Assembly: GCA_026745465.1 (NCBI GenBank)
Contig: JACYXH010000826.1
Coordinates: 7,694,224 to 7,758,223, forward strand
DNA length: 64,000 nt
DNA from: Lota lota
Taxonomy: Eukaryota > Chordata > Actinopteri > Gadiformes > Lotidae
Direction: 5' to 3'
The notes under the pieces: generated by a model
The model's input: the letters and a program-made list of their open reading frames with translations, nothing else
Databases searched by the model: none
Told to the model about the DNA's origin: nothing
Made by a program: the position numbers and the translations under genes
In this document: positions 33,358 to 45,120 of the stretch, piece by piece
Position numbering within the stretch: position 1 is the stretch's first letter
How the letters are laid out: the number at the start of each line of letters is the position of its first letter

Positions 33358-35722
33358 CTAACAAATGTACAAATAAACAGAACACATTAGGTATCGGCCA
33401 AATAGGTCTCCTTATACCCGCCCCTTTAAAAACAACACATGTTGGAGGATTACATTTAAGTTTGTACAACTTATTATTTATACAGCCACAAAAGAATAGT
33501 CAAGTTGTTTAGTTATAAATTGTGTGTATTCGTGTTTGTGTGACCGTGTGCGTGTGTGTGTGTATGTGTGTGTGTGTGTGTGTATGTGTGCGCGCGCACG
33601 CGCATGTGTGCATGGGCGTGTGCGTGTGCATATTATGTGGGTGAGGTCTTCACTGTATCTAACAGGGGCCAGGTCTGCTAATTCCAGGGCTGTGGTCAGT
33701 TCCTTCACTCCAAAGCCCCATGTGCTCATGATAAAGGTCGGTCCATGTTAGCCTGGATGAAGCAGGATCTCTACACACAGTCTAATCAGCCACAGGTCTG
33801 CCCGTAGACATGAGACCACATATAAACAAACACAAACTATGTAGTTATGCAAAAACACACTGAAAAAAACCAATGATGAGACACACACACACACAAAACG
33901 CTCTACCACCACTAAGTGTTTTGTTGTCCAACAGCTTTAGCAGATTCCCTTGTTTCGAAGAGCTTGGAGGGCCGTACTCAAACACTTAGTTTAAATAGGG
34001 AAGACTGTTTGAAACAGCTTCCTGTTTGACTGCTAAGATATCCGTCTGGCCCAGGAGCTCTGAAGCCCATCCTGATGAGCCGCCGTATGTGTGTGTTAGT
34101 GTGTTTGTGTGTCTGTCCGGGTATGATTGTGTGTATTATTTGCCTATGCGTGCCTTGGTGCACCTTGAGTTCAAAACAAAGCACCGCGCCCAAGCGAGGG
34201 AACGTGACTAAGCCAGCCTCACAGCAAGACTAATTAACTTTGCATTGAAGCAAACCTACGATCTCCACTGTTACCCTTCGCTCTCATTGTTTCCACTGAG
34301 AGGAACAGAGAGCTACAATCTGATCCCTGCGTTGGGAAACAGCAGGCTCGGAGCATGCAGAACCGTGTTGTTGTGCCGTTGCCGCAAGGTGACGAGGAGA
34401 AACAGCGAGACTCTTAATAGCGTATTCATATCCAAACACCAGGTCCACCAGCTTTATTGTGCATACGGTGGAGAAAGCACCCCTCCCAGCATCGTCAGAC
34501 TCCAACAGAAACGGAGCGTTTCCAAGTGTGGTGTTGATGTTGATTCATGAGCTTGGTAAACCCAGCCCTGGAGGAGAGCTGGAAATCCTTAGTCCCCTCG
34601 TCTGAACTGCTTTATCTGAGGAGAGGGAAAACGTCTATGGCTTGTTGCTTTATGCTGTCCAGGGAGCGTCAAATTTACTTCCCTCTCCCAACTCTATACA
34701 AACACTCCATTTAGGCCATAACCTTCCAATGTATAACAGCGGGGGAGACAAAGGGGGCTTCTGGTTCTCCTGCCAGTTAAAAAACACATGACATCACGGT
34801 AGATTTGCTGCGGCTATATCGGCCGCTTCCTTATCTCAGGGGAGGTGTTTGTGATATTACACACCATTCTTTTGATACACGATGTGTGAGTTTGTTTTCC
34901 CGCCATGAGGCTTAATGCCTTGCATGCAGTGGATTCTGGTGGTGTATTTCACCTTGGACACTCAGATGGCCCATATTACAGCCCAAATCCACCTAATGCC
35001 TATTTAGGATGTTTCTTAAGTCAAGCCATCGCTGTGAGGTCCTCCCTCAAAAGGTTCCATTTCCACCTAATAAAGCCCTTAAGCTGGCCAATCTGGTGGG
35101 CAGATGCTAAATATTACAGCCACCAATTAAAGATAAATCGAGCTTTTCATCGCCCCAGTAAATCTAAGGGGAGAAGAGGCAGCTCACTGGGGGTACATCA
35201 CACACTTATTTATTTGTCTTTTTCTCCCTTGTCTCCGCCCTCCCTTCTCCCTGTTCTTTCCTCACACTCCAGCTGACTTTCATTTAGTCTATTGAGGGAC
35301 AGAGTGGATCTCTGAACGTGTTGAAATGGACCATGGTATCCGTCAGCCTCTCTTGAAGACTTAATGAGTGATGCATACAAGGTGTTGATCAGGAGAACTT
35401 CAGGATCAGGAACGGCTTTTATGACGGACCAATTAACACTTTAAGTAATCAGATAGCTATATTTCATATTGCAAGGCTGATTATAGCATTAATATTTTCC
35501 AATGCTAGTATGGCATATCGCTTGATCATATTCTTTTTTCAGAATTCACATAATATATATAATACATAATTTATCTTGCATATCGATATTATATATTATA
35601 TTAACATAAGAATGTATATAATGAATAATAATAATTATCAACTGATAATACATATTTTGTTCATCATCAGTAGTAAACAACACAACACAAGACCTTAGAG
35701 TGGGCGTGGCGGTGACAACTAC
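33358..35722 (-). other. vps13b: vps13b intron of about 2.4 kb
   Basis: It contains a TG tract passing into alternating GCGCGCACGCGC (33551-33605, a Z-DNA candidate) and an AT-rich stretch at 35500-35665. The segment 34880-35130 is free of repeats and looks like possible conserved noncoding DNA. No exon was seen. Confidence 0.85.
33551..33606. repeat. TG microsatellite joined to CG-alternating segment
   Basis: TG units followed by GTGCGCGCGCACGCGCATG. It is alternating purine-pyrimidine throughout, which favours Z-DNA. Confidence 0.9.
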
Positions 35723-35894
35723 CTGTGTTTTTGGCGGCGGCGTCTAAGGCATACAACTTGACCGTGACCTTGGGCAGCATCCACTGCATCCAGAGGCTGA
35801 CCTTCCCGCTGGTGCCTCCGATGCTGCTGGTCTTCTGCTCCAGCGTCACCGTGTCCGAAAACGGACCGTCATCCCCGGCTGGCACCGAGTCGCC
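35723..35894 (-). CDS. vps13b: vps13b exon (172 nt)
   Basis: This internal vps13b coding exon has acceptor CACCACAG before GGCGAC (phase 0) and its donor after AAAAACACAG (phase 1). The translation contains GPFSDTVTLEQKTSSIGGTS and GKVSLWMQWMLPKVTVKLYA. The human protein has the same PFSD-VTLEQ-TS-IGGTSG and VSLWMQW-LPKITIKLF blocks. The first third is acidic and Ser/Gly-rich, probably the end of the disordered loop begun in the preceding exon. The second part is a beta-strand region. No disruption was seen. Confidence 0.95.
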
Positions 35895-36718
35895 CTGTGG
35901 TGGGAAACCCAGCGGAAACACCGCGGAACGGGGGACAGAATGACTGGGCGCGCTCTCAGAGTAAACAGACTGAGCCGACCGGAGCGCTCATCAGATTGAG
36001 TGGGTGGTAAGACAAGGAGCAGCAGAGTTTACATTTTCATCAACATGTCAACAAAGACATTATCTCTGCATTGTGTCAAATCAAGACCGCTAAAAACAAA
36101 GCCAAAATTAAAGTTGCAAAACGTCGACTGGCGACATGGCTCGTTTGGATTTCATCGTTCGAAGCACACAATTTGCCACAGTGTCATACTACAGCAACAG
36201 AAATAAAACAACTGCCTATTTATTTTTATATAATTGTTCCATGCTGCCGTGCATTATGTTTTTCCTGTCATTGTAACAAATTCCCAGCATTTCTCTTATA
36301 ACCCTTAATTAAAGTTTTTAGGGTTATAGATATTGTCAGGCCTGTGAACCCACAGTCAGCATCAACATTAACCCAGCACAAATATCACAGAAGGAAAATT
36401 ATTGAATAAACCAACTTAAAACTATATTCCTGCACGTCCCGTGCTCAGTATGTGGATGTGCCTGTATGCAAGAAGTGTGTGCATACACATTGAGTGTATC
36501 AGTGAACACGCAGCATCATATGTGAAGTGTGTGTCTTACCAAACATCAACCCAGAGCCAGGTTCTTCATGTATGGTGTATGACATCAGAGTCTGGCGAGC
36601 AGATCTGAGGGGCGGGGGTAGGTGTTTAACCCTAAGCTGTCCCACCAGCACCCCACATGGCCTGCTTTCACTCACACATGGCGGGGACACACACAGCTTC
36701 TAGCCACCGCCCGGGTAG

Positions 36719-36770
36719 AGGGTGGGAGGGAAGGGAGGGAGGGAGGGAGGGAGGGAGGGAGGGAGGGATG
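36719..36770. repeat. GGGA tetranucleotide repeat
   Basis: About 11 GGGA units on the plus strand, followed by further purine-rich sequence to about 36840. It is a G-quadruplex candidate. Confidence 0.93.
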
Positions 36771-37327
36771 GGTAGAGGAAGGAAGAGTGGTGGTGGGGCT
36801 GTGGGGGGTGAGGATGAGGAGGAGACGAGAGCATTTGGATGCGGCGGCCGCGGCTGCCTTCTGCGAGCGCTCAACTCATTACTGGGGTTTGGCAACGCGC
36901 TGGGGATGACAGCGTTTTGGACCAAAAGACGGACGGAAAAAAATAGGCGTTTCTCGCTGTCGTTTTCTTACTTTATTTATTTATTTATTTGAAGTGATAA
37001 AAAATTGCATTCTTATATTTTTCAAGGATATGACTCCAGTTGACCGCCGAGGTGAGCCTGAGGGGAGAGGACAAAATGTTGCTTGTGATACTTTGTGCTG
37101 TGCCCTCATTGGGATATCCCTGCATTCCTGCGGTTTTATTGTCGCATGGAGGTAATGACCCTGGTCGTTATCAGGGCTGCTTGTGGTTGGGGAGGAGGTT
37201 ATCTACCATCTCAATTAACATACCCCCCCACCACACACACGCACACACACACACACACAATAGCTGCTGGACTTATTACAGCAACTAAACAGAAACCAGA
37301 TGATGAAAATAGGTCCTCATACAACTG

Positions 37328-37365
<38 letters not shown>

Positions 37366-38107
37366 GGCGCATATGCCTGTGCGGGTGCGTGTGTGTGTGT
37401 CTGTCCATGTGTGTTTGTGCCTGTGTCTGCTTATAACAACTTTAGTTTAAAGGTTTTGAGGACCAACTGCCAGTGATTCTCATTAACAGTAACGGGCGTC
37501 AACCATAATAACTAAATTCCAGAACACTTGTATCATCAAATTTAGACCCCATGAACAAAAAAAAAGAGAAGTCTATGATTTGCGAAGGACAGAAAGATCT
37601 CTACCCTTGAACTTCACTTTATATATTCAGTAATTTGATTAAAAAAAGATAAACTAAATACATCCAAACTGTTGACAGGGTACGTTTCAGTCATTTGTTA
37701 TTATCATTATTTTAATTCAAAATAATTGTACATTCTTTTAAATTATAGATTCTTAGCCTGTCAGATCCACCCCAATGCAAAATTGCAGTAATGTCCGTAA
37801 AAACAAGAGCTTGCACACAACTGCAACTCTAAAAACAACACAGTGTGTAACTAGCAACAACACTCCACTCCCATCACATGTCTGAATCCAACTGTTGCCA
37901 TGGGGCCATAAAGTAAGGTAAATACTATATACGTACAACATTATTAGCCATGCGTGTGTGTGTGTCTGTGTTTGTGTAACATGAGCAACAGAGCCGTGGT
38001 CCCAACCGGGGGGCATTGAGAGATGTCCCGGTGTCAACCACCATTTGGGGACTAATCGTCGTTGAGCAGGAGTCATAACACAGAACATTGTTTGTGTTCG
38101 GGTGTAT

Positions 38108-38151
<44 letters not shown>

Positions 38152-39140
38152 TGCTCTGTGTGTATAGACAAGGGCTTTCCAAGTATTTTTGTGGTACTCT
38201 TAGCATGTGCTGTATGCGTGGTTTGGCATATGTGCATGTACATGCATTTATATATATACACGTGTGTGTGCGTGCGTCTATGTGTGTGGTTAGGACTGTT
38301 TAGTTTACAGTTCTGGTCCAGTCGCTGGGATTAGGCTCCTTAGTGTCATGTGTGGAAACGGGAGCCAGCCGCTGGTGTGTGTGGGAAGCTCTGACCACTG
38401 TGTACTGTAGCGTGGTTTCAGACTGCATCGTTGGACACTCCAGTGCTCCTGTAACCCTGCCAGACACACTGTTGTCAGCCCACATGCCTCTATCCTCCGG
38501 GCTTCAGCAGAAAGACTAAATAAAGTTTACATACTACTCGCCGAGAATTCATTCGCCGTGTTTTGTTTAGCTGTGGTTCTCCGGCCGTTTGGGTAAGAAA
38601 ACGCGATGCGTTCTTAAAATAGTTTGTGCAACAGTATGTCCAACTACACTGGACTGCAGGAGGACTTTTTTCTGTGTTTTCTTGTATAGTTCCCGAGCAG
38701 ACATAACTGTGTCGACGCTGCAATTCGTTTATTAGGTCGCCAAAAATAACTATTCTTATACATACGCTCACAATCTCCACTCTCTACGGCCCTCTCCTGC
38801 CTCCCCTCTCCCACCTCCTCCTCCCTCTACCTCCCATCAAGGTGAGGCCTTGAGGACCAGATGTGGTGCAGGCTCAAGGTGCTCCGTGCACGAGTTGCCA
38901 CGTAGAGGGCCTAACACACACACACACACACACACACACTCTCGCACCCACCAACCCATCCACACACACACACACACTACATGGACAAACACACAGGGGG
39001 TTTGGCCAGCCGTCCACACAACCCGTTGTAGAGTATAATGTTTAATTCCAGGGCCTCTGCACTGTAAACCGCCTGCGGAAGCGGGTTTATTTTCTCTGCT
39101 CAGTTTGTCTTCGCTCATCAGAGAGACCCAAACACTGGAG

Positions 39141-39264
<124 letters not shown>

Positions 39265-39653
39265 CAGGCCAGGCTGGAGGGAGAGGTGTCTCAGGGCAGG
39301 AAGAGACTGAGGAAGGGAATGATATACGGTAGGGACAGGTGGAGGGATGGAGGAGGTAAGGAGGGATAAAGAGAGATGAGAGACTCAAACAGGTTGAATC
39401 AGCATTGAGTCAGCGATTGAGAAAAACGGTTTGGCGATGGCAAGAAAGACACAAGAGATGCTGATTTGCAAAGAGACACAGGATCACTTCATAAGGGGCA
39501 GCAATGGACTGAGAGGGGTTGACTGCATGGTTCACTTGGACAGGAAGGGAGAGGAGGAGAGGGGAGAGAGTGATGGGGGGGTTGTTTTTAAGGGGGCATG
39601 GTTGACAGGTTAGGGGGAGGAAACAGGGGTCGGTGTTGGGGGATAGACCGTCG

Positions 39654-39690
39654 GTGTGTGTGTGTGTTTGGGGGGGGGGGGGGGGGGGGC
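39654..39690. repeat. TG repeat followed by poly-G
   Basis: Six TG units, TTT and about 21 G on the plus strand. It is a simple intronic repeat and a G-quadruplex candidate. Confidence 0.9.
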
Positions 39691-41639
39691 TATTGGGGAG
39701 AATGCTGCCACTGCTGCTGAGACTTATGAAAACAGCTCCCACGTTCTTGCTCAATCAGCGGGCCTCCCGGAGGACTAAACACTTCTCCCAGTGTTTGTAC
39801 TTATAGGTAAACACTGACAAGTGGGCTGTCAGGAGGCTCCCACTAGGGCTACTCTGAACCTGGAGGGGTCTCCACAGCAGAGACCACCACCTCTTCCTCC
39901 ACTTCCTCCACCACCACAACCCCCACCATCTCCACCTCCTGCACCATCTCTACCCCCACCACCCACATCCATCAGTTTTTTCACCACCTCCACCAGCATC
40001 TCCACCTTCACCATCATCTCCTCCACGATAGCTACCACCACGGCAAATACTATCTTGTGGCTTTTCACTAAGCACACACACAAAATGCATGCAAGTATTG
40101 ACACACACACACACAAACAGACCATGCCCACACACAACATGAAACGAGATTTGCATACAAAAACAGATTTGCTCAAAAATATCTGAAACAAATTATACTG
40201 GATCAATAATTACAAACTATCTGATGAGAAATAAAATACATGAATGAATTCTGAGCCTGTCCTCTATTGGCTCCCAGGGTGGTAAGCAGGGTGACATGTT
40301 AGTCTGTGTGGCCCCACGGTTATGACAGCGCCACAGAGTCCTCAGTCCTGAGGTAGCAGCCACTGACTCACACACACAAACACTCACACACATGTCACCA
40401 ACACTTCACTGCACCCCACGGCTCTTTCACATATACAACTGGAGACAAGAATGTGCACGCGCGCACACACACACACACACACGCGCACACACACACACAC
40501 ACACACACACATAAACGCACGTGCACATACACATAAACATGTACCCCGCCAGAGGTCAACCGGTTGTCCCAAGATAGTTAGTTGCTACAGCTACCGCGAG
40601 AGACACAAAGAGAAAGAGGACCTTGACCACATTGCTCTAGCACGGCCAGAACATCCACCCGGCCAGAATGGAAACAAAAGTGAAGCCTTTATGTTGTCTC
40701 TCACACATCAGCTAGAAATAAAACGGGGAAGAGAACATTTCCCTTTTGTCCGTAAGCTTTAACACAATATTTAGCAGCAGGCCATGTGCTTGAATCCTTT
40801 TCTGGGGAAACTCTATTTTATCTCCACTCACGAATGTAAATACAGGTTATTGTTGTTACCCAAATTAGGGAGCAGGTTTATACTCAATCAAGCCCCTGCT
40901 TACACATCTCAAACAGAGAGTGTGGCCTATCAGAAGCATCTGCTGTGGGTACGGCAGGGGAAGAGGAAGAAACCCAAGGCCAGGGAGAGCTTTCCAGCTC
41001 TGAAAAATGCCTCCCAAACAAAGCTGGATACTTGTATAGAGCCCAGGGCACATGGGAACACTAAGATGGCCGCCTGAAACTCTCCAAAAATCGCACAACA
41101 ATATTTGGTCTTCAAACCATAAATCAGCGGTGTAGCTGCATATACAGTGAGGGTTTAAAAAACACGTGTTTTCATGACTCACAGCACCTTGGAAAATAGG
41201 AGAGAAAAACTATCCACGCCAATCAAACCAAAACTGAGAAAAAGAAAAGAAAAACACCTATAACTAAACAAAAATTGAATAATTGGGCGTTGGTGGAAGT
41301 AATTGTTACAGTCTGGCTCTGAAACGCTCCCTTATGATACAAACAAATAGCAGCAAGAGAACACCAGAGCTGCCAATAAAATAAACGGCTTGAGGACGAG
41401 ATGGTCAGGGGCCCAGTATGCGTGAGAGGACCCTGGAGTGGAATCCAGTTTATTCAACTAACAAAACAACAGAGATAGATAAAGTGTGAGAGATTATATG
41501 ACTCACACTAACAGATTCGGATTTGGAATGCAAAGTTATTCGGAACAAAAGGGATCCATCAGGTATCAAGAGACCCAAGAGGACCAGATATATAAAAACA
41601 AACAAAAAAACACAGCAAAGAATTCATACATTGAAATGT

Positions 41640-41768
41640 GATACTCACACAGTGTACTTCATATACACACTACTGTGTGTACAATATATATATACATATA
41701 TATACACACATACATATATACACATAAATATATACACATAGAAGTATATACATACATACATATATACA

Positions 41769-41802
<34 letters not shown>

Positions 41803-42047
41803 AATAAATACATATACATATATAGATACCTATATATATTATACATGCATACATTAATAAATAAATATATATATAATAAATAAATGCATTAATTTATAAA
41901 GAAAATTATAATATATATTTATATATGTATATACTTTATATTATGCAAGTATGTATTTATTTAATTATTTAAATATATTATATTGTGAAGTAATATATAT
42001 ATATATATATATATATATCTATATAAATGAATAAAAATGTATATTTA

Positions 42048-42078
<31 letters not shown>

Positions 42079-42260
42079 AATGAATAAAAAAGTATATATT
42101 TACTATATATAGGACAACATTATTTCACACTATAATACATTTAAATAAATAAATACTTGAATGACAAGTATACACATATATATTATATATACATATGTAT
42201 ATATACACATATATACATACACATACATACATATATATAAATCTATACATATATATAATA
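41640..42260. repeat. AT-rich block of TA, TACA and TAAA repeats
   Basis: About 600 bp made almost wholly of ATATAT runs, CATA tetranucleotides and ATAAATAAATA motifs. Several long TA runs (for example 41995-42017 and 42055-42077) are self-complementary and could extrude cruciforms. It ends about 60 bp from the donor of the exon at 42323. The motif TAAATGAATAAAAA occurs twice, at about 42025 and 42077, indicating a local duplication. Confidence 0.93.
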
Positions 42261-42322
42261 CAATTTCCTTTTCCACATGACAGCTCTCTAGGTGTGAGGT
42301 GTGTCTCTGCAGGGGGCCTTAC

Positions 42323-42526
42323 CTCGGTGGGGGAGCCCAGGTCGGCGGAGGGGCTGCAGGTGCTGGCGTCCGGCAGCACAGTGCCGGCACTGCTCCGGAC
42401 CGGCGAGGTCAGGGCGGCTCCCTGGGGGGCCTCTGGCACGCCAGACGTCTGGCGCAGGACGCTGTGCTTCTGGAGACGAGCCCAGGTGGAGCTCCAGCTG
42501 AGGAAGAGCTCGTACAGCAGCTGCAC
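42323..42526 (-). CDS. vps13b: vps13b exon (204 nt)
   Basis: This internal vps13b coding exon is 68 codons, phase 0 at both ends. The acceptor is CTCCCACAG before GTGCAGC and the donor is ACCGAG before GTAAGG. The translation starts VQLLYELFLSW and later contains TSPVRSSAGT and DASTCSPSADLGSPTE. Human VPS13B has VQLFYELTD, PTSPVRSS-GT and D-STCSPSAD-G in the same order. The middle (residues about 20-40) is poorly conserved and Pro/Ala-rich, and the Ser/Thr/Pro content suggests a disordered loop projecting from the rod, with possible proline-directed phosphorylation sites (SP, TSP). It is more GC-rich than its flanks. Confidence 0.94.
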
Positions 42527-42842
42527 CTGTGGGAGGGTGAGGAAGAAGGTAGTGAGGTCTGTAGCACACGCTGGACCCTTTGATCAACACACCCTAGGGT
42601 TTGTTGGCGACCCTGATTCTGGATCCCGATTCCAAGTTGGGTATTCTTGTATATGTGATATATGAAATATACGAAATATTTGAAGTATGTCTTTAAAATT
42701 AAATATTTTTTGTAGTTTATAATTTATCTGTCAAGCCTCAACTGATTGTTTAACAATTAGATGGAGGGAACAGAGAAGAAAGAGTAAGCATGAAAACAAA
42801 CTTGATCGTTATTCTATACCGTTGCCTCACAGATCACATGTC

Positions 42843-43430
42843 ACATAGGCCAGGGTAGAGTAAAGTGAATGCAACATAGGCCAGGGTAAAGTGAATGCAA
42901 CATAGGCCAGGGTAAAGTGAATGCAACATAGGCCAGGGTAAAGTGAATGCAACATAGGCCAGGGTAAAGTGAATGCAACATAGGCCAGGGTAAAGTGAAT
43001 GCAACATAGGCCAGGGTAAAGTAAATGCAACATAGGCCAGGGTAAAGTGAATGCAACATAGACCAGGGTAAAGTAAATGCAACATAGGCCAGGGTAAAGT
43101 GAATGCAACATAGGCCAGGGTAAAGTGAATGCAACATAGGCCAGGGTAAAGTGAATGCAACATAGGCCAGGGTAAAGTGAATGCAACATAGGCCAGGGTA
43201 AAGTGAATGCAACATAGGCCAGGGTAAAGTGAATGCAACATAGGCCAGGGTAAAGTGAATGCAACATAGGCCAGGGTAAAGTGAATGCAACATAGGCCAG
43301 GGTAAAGTGAATGCAACATAGGCCAGGGTAAAGTGAATGCAACATAGGCCAGGGTAAAGTGAATGCAACATAGGCCAGGGTAAAGTGAATGCAACATAGG
43401 CCAGGGTAAAGTGAATGCAACATAGGCCAG
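42843..43430. repeat. Minisatellite, 26-bp unit, about 22 copies
   Basis: The tandem unit is ATAGGCCAGGGTAAAG followed by TGAATGCAAC on the plus strand. Nearly all copies are identical. The exceptions include one end copy with a 5-bp insertion, two copies with GTAAAT for GTGAAT and one with ATAGACC. Because 26 is not a multiple of three and the unit contains no stop in any minus frame, all three minus frames stay open for about 200 codons. This is not evidence of a gene. The last copy lies about 317 nt upstream of the acceptor of the exon at 42526. Confidence 0.97.
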
Positions 43431-43718
43431 TCCTGAGAGAAAAAGAAACAACAACAGTCAAATAGGAAAGTTAAAGTTGTGTCATAGGTTTCCCATTTAA
43501 CAAAAAAGGAGTTAAGATCTGAGCGGGGATAGGAAAAAGGCAGCGCGTCAAGCGTTCTGTACCATTTATCATGTGTTCACATTAAAGCTCAGCTTTCCAT
43601 TTAAATGACAACAAAGCCAAAAACAAGAGCGGAAAACACAAGGGGGGAGCAGGGGAATGTGAAGCGCTCTGTTATGCGGTCATTCACACGCACATATGCG
43701 CAAGAACGCACGTATGCA

Positions 43719-43723
43719 GACAC

Positions 43724-43797
<74 letters not shown>
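43719..43797. repeat. CA microsatellite
   Basis: About 37 CA units with an early CACG interruption. Confidence 0.95.
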
Positions 43798-43798
<1 letters not shown>

Positions 43799-43919
43799 TG
43801 GAGTGAATGAGGGTGAAGATGGGAGGAACAGGAGGAGGGTGGAAACAGGATTTGGAAGATATAAAGAGAGAAAGTAATGGTCGGGAGAAAGAGACCGAGA
43901 GCAAAAGACAGACTTTTAT

Positions 43920-44109
43920 TTAACGATTTATTTTTGCATTTTTATGCTATATTCATGAAGAGACAGTGGGATAGACAGGAGGGTATGGGAGAGAGAGAGG
44001 GAAGGACATACAGCAAAGGACAACGGGAAGGAATCGAACCCGGGTCGCTGCGGTAAGGACTAAACCTTTAATGGTTCGCGCTCTACCCGGTGAGCCACCG
44101 GGGCGCCCC
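43920..44109 (-). mobile_element. tRNA-derived SINE, minus strand
   Basis: Read on the minus strand it begins GGGGCGCCC, then GGTGGCTCACCGGGTAGAGC (A-box region, 44099-44080) and CCGGGTTCGATTCC (B-box region, about 44043-44030). A body with CCTTTGCTGTATGTCC, a CTCTCTCTC stretch and an A/T-rich end follows. This architecture is typical of a SINE widespread in spiny-rayed fishes, though the exact family name cannot be given from memory. It lies in sense orientation within the vps13b intron. No convincing target-site duplication was seen. Confidence 0.8.
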
Positions 44110-44651
44110 AAAAATACAGACTCTTGCGTATAATGGCGTAATACATAATACTCCATAGTTTCAATATTGTAGCATACACGGGACACAAGTGAGTCACATT
44201 AATGCATGTATCAGACACGTATAGTGTCATATACTGTCAATAATGTTGACGACCATTACCTCATTATCATGTATTACGGACTTACTTTCACACTGTATTT
44301 ACATATTCAAATTTGTATTACTTATTAGTAATATTTCCTTAATTTTGTGCCATTATTATTTTGTATATTATTATCTTGTAACTCATTTTACTTTTGGGCT
44401 TTGGCAATCTAAATGAAAAATGTCCATGCCAATAAAGCCCTAAGAATCTTGAGTCTTGACAGACAGAGAGACAAGATAGAGAGAGGGGAGGGGCAATTTT
44501 TCTGGCAGAGTTTCCCCTTGAAGCAGTTTCCCGCATCGGAAACACCACTTGGGACAGTGTTGTGGATCCAAAGACATTAATATACATAAAACCGCGCAAG
44601 TGCATTACATTGTAAATATCTCTCTCTTACAACACACACGCACACGCACAC

Positions 44652-44690
<39 letters not shown>

Positions 44691-44931
44691 AATGCACACA
44701 AATTGCAGAGGCCCTTCATAAATAAGCATAAATCAAAGTAACAGCACAACAATAAATTACAGCTGGGCTGTTTCAAACATGTCCAGGAAGCTTTGCTAAG
44801 GCCAAACCCAGCAGACGCCCAATACAGGACCAACAGCTGCCTGCCATACACCCACCGACCTGCAATGACGGACCTGGCAGGGCCCACTGCACAGTCCCCT
44901 CTCAGGGAGAGAGGGAGCAACAGAGACAGAG

Positions 44932-44986
44932 AAACATAGAGAGAGAGAGAGAGAGAGGGAGCAACAGAGACAGAGAAACAGGGAGG

Positions 44987-45048
<62 letters not shown>

Positions 45049-45120
45049 TAATCGCAAAGAGACAGACAGACACACCGAGAGACAGAGAGTGAGAGTGAGT
45101 GAGTGAGAGAGAGAGTGACT
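44932..45120. repeat. GA and GACA repeat block
   Basis: It contains a nearly exact local duplication: GAGGGAGCAACAGAGACAG occurs at about 44911 and again at about 44955. A GA run, then about 12 GACA units (about 45000-45047), and more GA-rich sequence follow. Confidence 0.9.

Noticed and set aside
40865-41182. Open frame of about 105 codons on the minus strand (..SFVWEAF/ILLCDFWRVSGG..) that looked like a retroelement fragment
   Set aside because: No recognisable reverse transcriptase, endonuclease or other motif; two frames are equally open, so chance is likely.
42843-43430. Regular direct repeats that might suggest a CRISPR array or repeat protein
   Set aside because: Head-to-tail 26-bp units with no unique spacers in a vertebrate intron; it is a minisatellite.
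44030-44109. Possible tRNA gene on the minus strand (A and B boxes present)
   Set aside because: It cannot be folded into a full cloverleaf with a proper acceptor stem, and it continues into a SINE body; it is the tRNA-derived head of a SINE.
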